From positions 1-43,599 of the IMG/VR virus record IMGVR_UViG_3300025163_000006: a stretch of DNA of 43,599 nucleotides. One strand, 5' to 3'. Source of the stretch: a virus. Made by a program: the position numbers and the translations under genes. The notes under the pieces were generated by a model. It had not been told where the DNA came from. It did not search any database and saw only the letters and a list, made by a program, of their open reading frames with translations. Numbering within the stretch: the first letter of the stretch is position 1; each line of letters starts with the position of its first letter. This document shows positions 40,285 through 43,599 of the stretch, one piece after another.

Positions 40285-40518
40285 GGCTCCCTGGTGGATT
40301 CGAACCCACGGCGTCGGGTTTTCGTCCTCTGGTGGGTTTTCTTCTATATTCAAACAGAGGACGGGATAACCCTGAACCCCGGTTAATAAGTGGTTGGGAC
40401 TTTTCTATCACATCCGATATCGGACTTACTCCAAAACCCACAAACCCGAGCAGTATCCGATACCAGATGATGATAGAAAAAGTTGCTCTCAACCACCTTG
40501 CCTCCAGTCAGGGAGCCC
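40285..40518 (-). ncRNA. 234-nt structured RNA of unknown class with tRNA-like end
   Basis: The minus strand folds as follows (nt 1 = 40518). A 9-bp closing stem joins nt 2-10 (GGCTCCCTG) and 226-234 (CAGGGAGCC). A long hairpin spans nt 23-129: GTGGTTG/CAACCAC, then about 12 bp (ACTTTTTCTATCA region), then about 14 bp (CATCTGGTATCGGA with TCCGATATCGGATG). A second hairpin joins CGTCCTCTG (156-164) and CAGAGGACG (188-196), with GGGTT/AACCC around it. Beside the closing stem is a T-arm-like GTGGGTTCGAATCCAC. No tmRNA D-loop motif, canonical anticodon arm or long reading frame was found; not recognised as a group I intron, RNase P RNA or 6S RNA. The promoter upstream predicts transcription start at nt 1. 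Confidence 0.65.
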
Positions 40519-40525
40519 ATACTTT

Positions 40526-40552
40526 AATATAATCCAAATTTCAAATTGTCAA
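40526..40552 (-). promoter_or_regulatory. Promoter of the RNA operon
   Basis: Minus-strand TTGACA (40552-40547) extends as TTGACAATTTGAAATTTGG to TATATT (40531-40526). The predicted start is the first G of the structured RNA (40518). An alternative -10, TATTAA, is 17 bp from the -35. Confidence 0.75.
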
Positions 40553-40553
40553 G

Positions 40554-40579
40554 ACGGCAGAGCTTTGGAGCCCTGCCGT
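40554..40579 (-). terminator. 11-bp hairpin after the upstream operon
   Basis: Minus strand ACGGCAGGGCT and AGCTCTGCCGT pair with one G-U around a CCAA loop. It directly follows the stop codon of the gene at 40580 and abuts the -35 of the RNA promoter. There is no T-run, so it may also be an end-protecting or processing element. Confidence 0.5.
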
Positions 40580-40888
40580 TTAAATCACGAATAATCCAGT
40601 TATCGAGTTCAAGTCGAGTGGTGAGAAATCATAATTCACGTCGTGCACCAAGTCATTAACCACCACGGTGATAGACAGCTTACCAAACTCAGAGCCTTCC
40701 TCATACTGCAGTTTTCCGATAAGCTCTACAATAAACATATCGCTTGCATCGGTTTCCTTTATAGTATAGGAGTGGTAGTTCCACGGATAGAAATATTCGT
40801 CGTCACCTGTCTCGAAGTAACCACCATTTTCTTTAGCGAACCGCAGTAGATTTTCGACCCAGTTTTTAACCTTATCGACTTTATTCAT
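40580..40888 (-). CDS. Hypothetical protein
   Basis: 102 residues, AGGAG before ATG. Acidic, with aromatic strands (Y-F-Y-P-W-N-Y-H-S-Y) near 33-42 and a strand-rich second half. Last gene before a strong hairpin. Unknown. Confidence 0.6.
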   Translation of the reverse strand: MNKVDKVKNWVENLLRFAKENGGYFETGDDEYFYPWNYHSYTIKETDASDMFIVELIGKLQYEEGSEFGKLSITVVVNDLVHDVNYDFSPLDLNSITGLFVI

Positions 40889-41345
40889 TTTTATCTCCTG
40901 TGAACAAAGACCACGTTATATGGCAACCCTCCTCTTTAGCCCATTTCTCAAACGCTTTTCTTATATTGCCGTCGAAGAGGGACTTAAAAGCATCGCCATC
41001 ACGCTCCAGAATATGGATACGCACTTTCCCATCCATCGGATAGATATAATACACATAATCTAAATCTGCATGTTCACAATTCGGTTGACACACTCCATAT
41101 CCGAGCTCCCAAGGTTTAAACGGCAAATCATTATTTGACGAGTATAGTTTCCATAGCCTAAGCTTAGCATAGAATATAAAGTTAGCCAAGAAGTATTCGG
41201 GGTCTTCAATAGGGTTTCTATTGTAAACCTGAGTTAGTATCCTTAAATCGCTGAGCACAGCCTCAGGAGCGCCATCATTGTGGCGATAGATACGATAAAC
41301 TTGACCATCCACGCTTTTAATAGTTATGCTACATCTTGTAGCCAT
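40881..41345 (-). CDS. Hypothetical protein
   Basis: 154 residues, CAAGGAGG before ATG. The start M-A-T-R-C-S-I-T-I followed by Y-R-I-Y-R-H-N-D-G-A-P-E resembles a recurrent phage protein type of unknown function. C-x-x-x-C in the middle (C-Q-P-N-C). Overlaps the downstream gene by 8 nt. Confidence 0.6.
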   Translation of the reverse strand: MATRCSITIKSVDGQVYRIYRHNDGAPEAVLSDLRILTQVYNRNPIEDPEYFLANFIFYAKLRLWKLYSSNNDLPFKPWELGYGVCQPNCEHADLDYVYYIYPMDGKVRIHILERDGDAFKSLFDGNIRKAFEKWAKEEGCHITWSLFTGDKNE

Positions 41346-41366
41346 TTTACCTCCTTGCCGTTTAAT

Positions 41367-41597
41367 TCATGCACTCTTAATTATTTTCTTAAATAGCTTG
41401 TAATACGAGCTTTGGGGTGTCGGGCTATAACACTCGAGCACTGTCTGAATTAAAGCAAGTTTCGTGATTGCAAAGCTATCATCAGGGTCACCAGTTTCTT
41501 CCTGTATCCTACGGCAATTCTCTATAAAAGATGATTTAAACGCTTTATCTTCTATTAATTCCGTCAGCCATTCTAACTGGATATTTTCTAACGTCAT
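41367..41597 (-). CDS. Small helical hypothetical protein
   Basis: 76 residues, GGAGGTGG before ATG. Helix-rich (E-N-I-Q-L-E-W-L-T-E-L-I-E-D-K). ATGA-type overlap with its neighbour. Unknown. Confidence 0.55.
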   Translation of the reverse strand: MTLENIQLEWLTELIEDKAFKSSFIENCRRIQEETGDPDDSFAITKLALIQTVLECYSPTPQSSYYKLFKKIIKSA

Positions 41598-41815
41598 CCC
41601 ACCTCCTTTATTCTTATACCTCGTTCTTTTAAAAATTCGACTCTATTTTTCAATACCTCTCCGTCGCCTGCCAATCTTATCCAGATATCATCGGGATTAT
41701 CAGCTAAGTTATCATTGTACAAGATATCAAATACAAACCACTTACGATAATAGATTTCGAGGACACGCTCATTGAAATGTTCAAAGAGGTCATATGCATT
41801 TACATAAATTTTCAT
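41594..41815 (-). CDS. Small hypothetical protein
   Basis: 73 residues, AAGGAGG before ATG. Mixed alpha/beta with many Asp/Tyr; no family recognised. Confidence 0.55.
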   Translation of the reverse strand: MKIYVNAYDLFEHFNERVLEIYYRKWFVFDILYNDNLADNPDDIWIRLAGDGEVLKNRVEFLKERGIRIKEVG

Positions 41816-42003
41816 TTATCCTCCTTTTCTTCAAATAGTTTCTTTAGTATCTTGTATTCTCCGTAAGTAACTATCTTCTGTTCCACGTCTTCCCAGATTT
41901 CAGCATCAGGATTATAAAATTCTTTCACAAATATGACCTCATTGCCATCTTTAATAGCTCTTTCACGATAGTCCTTATATTCAAAGATGATTATTTGTTT
42001 CAT
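41812..42003 (-). CDS. Small hypothetical protein
   Basis: 63 residues, AAAGGAGG before ATG. Two strands then a Lys/Glu-rich helix. Overlaps both neighbours. Unknown. Confidence 0.55.
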   Translation of the reverse strand: MKQIIIFEYKDYRERAIKDGNEVIFVKEFYNPDAEIWEDVEQKIVTYGEYKILKKLFEEKEDK

Positions 42004-42167
42004 TTGTCCTCCTTTTCTTTACACACAGGACATAACTTAACGACATCCACAATTTTACCACGTAGCTCTTTATTAGGTGCATCACCCAACTCAATCCATC
42101 TTCTACCACATTTTGGACATCGGCAGTTTAATTGTAGCAATATACTCGGTGGTATTCTGCGTTTCAT
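42000..42167 (-). CDS. Small zinc-ribbon protein (55 residues)
   Basis: ATG 42167 behind AAGGGAGG; TGA overlaps the next ATG. C-R-C-P-K-C near 15-20 and C-P-V-C near 46-49, a classic zinc ribbon. Basic start (M-K-R-R). Unknown target. Confidence 0.65.
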   Translation of the reverse strand: MKRRIPPSILLQLNCRCPKCGRRWIELGDAPNKELRGKIVDVVKLCPVCKEKEDK

Positions 42168-42460
42168 TCTACCTCCCTTTTTAAATCGTGCATCATCTCT
42201 TTTAATTCCTCCTTTGTTGGCTTATGGTCGAATTGATATATAACATAACCATCTTCGGTAAAGCACCAGTACCAGTAATGCACGTCGCTCCCTTTGCGTT
42301 CAATCTCTTTAATTACAACGTATTTCATAGTCTCATATTCAATATAGCATCGAGTACTATCAGCAAAAACGTTTCTATGAGCCTTCACAAATTCAACCGC
42401 CATCTTAGGATTATGGACACACTCAGGTAATGGACGGTTTATAATTTCTTTACTAAACAT
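42164..42460 (-). CDS. Hypothetical protein
   Basis: 98 residues from ATG 42460 (AAGGAGGTAAG upstream), not the longer frame. Contains W-Y-W-C-F and a helical Glu/Lys end. Unknown. Confidence 0.6.
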   Translation of the reverse strand: MFSKEIINRPLPECVHNPKMAVEFVKAHRNVFADSTRCYIEYETMKYVVIKEIERKGSDVHYWYWCFTEDGYVIYQFDHKPTKEELKEMMHDLKREVE

Positions 42461-42479
42461 CTTACCTCCTTTTTTAGGT

Positions 42480-42707
42480 TTATAAACCGTTTTCAATATG
42501 TTTATCGTTGATTTCAAATTCATGTCCGTTGTTTAAATTACGGAGTTTAATAGCATAGGTTGTCTCCTTTAATCCAAATATATCCTCGTTAATTGTAATC
42601 TCCTTTATGTAAATCACTTTATACGGTGAGCCTCGTAAATAAATTGTCTTACCGACCTTAAAATGATACGGTGGCAGCTTTAACTCGTATAATTTTCTTA
42701 CTTTCAT
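42480..42707 (-). CDS. Small beta-rich hypothetical protein
   Basis: 75 residues from ATG 42707 (AAAAGGAG upstream); the longer frame extends into the preceding gene. Strand-rich, SH3-like length (F-K-V-G-K-T-I-Y-L-R-G-S-P-Y-K-V-I-Y-I-K). Unknown. Confidence 0.55.
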   Translation of the reverse strand: MKVRKLYELKLPPYHFKVGKTIYLRGSPYKVIYIKEITINEDIFGLKETTYAIKLRNLNNGHEFEINDKHIENGL

Positions 42708-42735
42708 CTTACTCCTTTTTTTGTCCGCAAGCCGT

Positions 42736-42987
42736 TTAATATTCATTTAATAGCTCTTGCTCAACCTCCTCATCGGGTTCACGTTCAAATACACGTTGAC
42801 CTAAGTAACCCCAATAGACACGTTGCCAAGCCGTGTCAAGAATGTAAATAACACGTGGATTATTACTTACAATATCGCCGTGTAGGTATAAGTCTTTCAT
42901 GGATAACTCGTCGATAAGCTCTTCCGTAATTTCATTTATCGGCTCATCAAACTCTATAAGCTTATCATCATGTCTCAAGATTTTCAT
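42736..42987 (-). CDS. Small acidic hypothetical protein
   Basis: 83 residues, GGGAGG before ATG. Acidic helices; W-Q-R-V-Y-W-G-Y near 54-61. Unknown. Confidence 0.55.
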   Translation of the reverse strand: MKILRHDDKLIEFDEPINEITEELIDELSMKDLYLHGDIVSNNPRVIYILDTAWQRVYWGYLGQRVFEREPDEEVEQELLNEY

Positions 42988-43004
42988 CTCACCTCCCTTT
43001 CTTT

Positions 43005-43304
43005 TTATTCATATAAATGGAGCTCTGGATTTTTAGGGTCTGATAAGCACACATGAGCGTAATAGTCTTTATCTTTCGTAATCACAAAGAATCCCACACT
43101 TTCGGGGTCACAATCGGCTAAATCATAGCACCTTCTCGTCGCTCTATTCACCTTTATCACCTCGACATGTAGTTCGGATTCAATAACTTCAGCAATTTCA
43201 TCCGCAAGCGCTTTAATTTCTTCCTCTGTTAGCTCTTTTTCGTAAGGAGTGTGGACGGTGGAGTTTAAATCAATTGTTAAAATTTCGTCTATGTATAGGC
43301 TCAT
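43005..43304 (-). CDS. Hypothetical protein
   Basis: 99 residues, GAAGG before ATG. Acidic helical centre (E-E-E-I-K-A-L-A-D-E-I-A-E-V-I-E) followed by strands with F-F-V-I-T. Unknown. Confidence 0.55.
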   Translation of the reverse strand: MSLYIDEILTIDLNSTVHTPYEKELTEEEIKALADEIAEVIESELHVEVIKVNRATRRCYDLADCDPESVGFFVITKDKDYYAHVCLSDPKNPELHLYE

Positions 43305-43322
43305 TTTACCTTCTTTTTGAAA

Positions 43323-43592
43323 TCAAGTGAACCAGTCTATACCCTTTTCATAGGGCGGAGTTATACCCTTGATATATAACTCGACATAACCCCACCCCTT
43401 CCTTAACCACTCACTAAGTATTTTTCTCGCCTCCTCCTCTTTTAGATACTGATATGGATGAAGCCTGGGGGGACCTTCCTCACTGCATAGAGCATAGTCG
43501 CCGTCCCAGGCGAGTGCATCTCTCTCTTTGTTCATCAGAATTACTCCGTGCTCTTTTATCAGTTTCAAAAGTTCGTCAATAATTTTTTTCAT
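43323..43592 (-). CDS. Hypothetical protein, first gene of the leftward unit
   Basis: 89 residues from ATG 43592; its SD (AGGTAA) is the last sequence in the window. Helical start, then W-D-G-D-Y-A-L and W-G-Y-V-E-L-Y-I-K-G strands. Its promoter must lie beyond the window or, if circular, in positions 1-80. Confidence 0.55.
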   Translation of the reverse strand: MKKIIDELLKLIKEHGVILMNKERDALAWDGDYALCSEEGPPRLHPYQYLKEEEARKILSEWLRKGWGYVELYIKGITPPYEKGIDWFT

Positions 43593-43599
43593 CTTACCT

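Noticed and set aside
40285-40518. Group I intron or tmRNA
   Set aside because: No group I core (P/Q/R/S-like) segments, no tmRNA UCGAC D-loop, no tag reading frame ending in Ala-type codons were seen; left as unclassified.

Overview
The window looks like most or all of the genome of a tailed double-stranded DNA phage with a long non-contractile tail (siphovirus). It carries an HK97-type portal and capsid, a tail-tube protein, a frameshifted gpG/gpGT chaperone pair and a tape-measure protein. The host is a bacterium: there are Shine-Dalgarno sites, TTGACA-type promoters, a lipobox, a bacterial-type tRNA-Tyr and a tmRNA-like RNA. A Gram-negative envelope is suggested, not proven, by the lipoprotein and a spanin-like protein. 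The charged, Tyr/Trp-rich proteins would suit a thermophile, but that is a weak inference. No integrase, repressor, partition gene or DNA polymerase was recognised.

Layout. Positions 1-381 are non-coding: an AT-rich stretch, several perfect inverted repeats and about seven ~19-bp iterons, which looks like a replication origin. Genes run rightward from 382 to 28.5 kb and leftward from 43.6 to 28.6 kb, meeting at a hairpin near 28.54 kb. If the molecule is circular (not provable here), the origin lies between divergent operons. The last bases of the window hold the ribosome-binding site of the first leftward gene, which fits that.

Rightward: portal; a 1332-residue protein joining a degenerate metallo-beta-lactamase-like region, an ATP-dependent DNA ligase, a DNA adenine methylase and a LigD-phosphoesterase-like tail; a nucleotidyltransferase-XkdF protease fusion; scaffold-like protein, capsid, connectors, tail tube, FN3 protein, gpG/gpGT, tape measure, tail tip; then a lipoprotein serine protease, a phosphoesterase, a lysis cassette with its own promoter, small genes, a winged-helix protein and a prim-pol/helicase. 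Just after the helicase lies a 77-nt RNA with the features of a tmRNA tRNA-like domain (G3-U70 pair, UCGAC loop, T arm) but no reading frame or pseudoknots.

Leftward: about 30 mostly small genes, many of them zinc-ribbon or single-domain hypotheticals, with a recombination set (RecT-like annealing protein, Cas4/AddB-like Fe-S nuclease, Hjc-like resolvase). An RNA operon has its own promoter, a 234-nt structured RNA of unknown class and tRNA-Tyr. Terminase, with an N-terminal HTH, comes last, from its own promoter and apparently on a leaderless message. Small genes not obvious from long-ORF calling are listed, as are two broken or frameshifted genes. One recurrent promoter sequence links the lysis, terminase, RNA and early-gene units.
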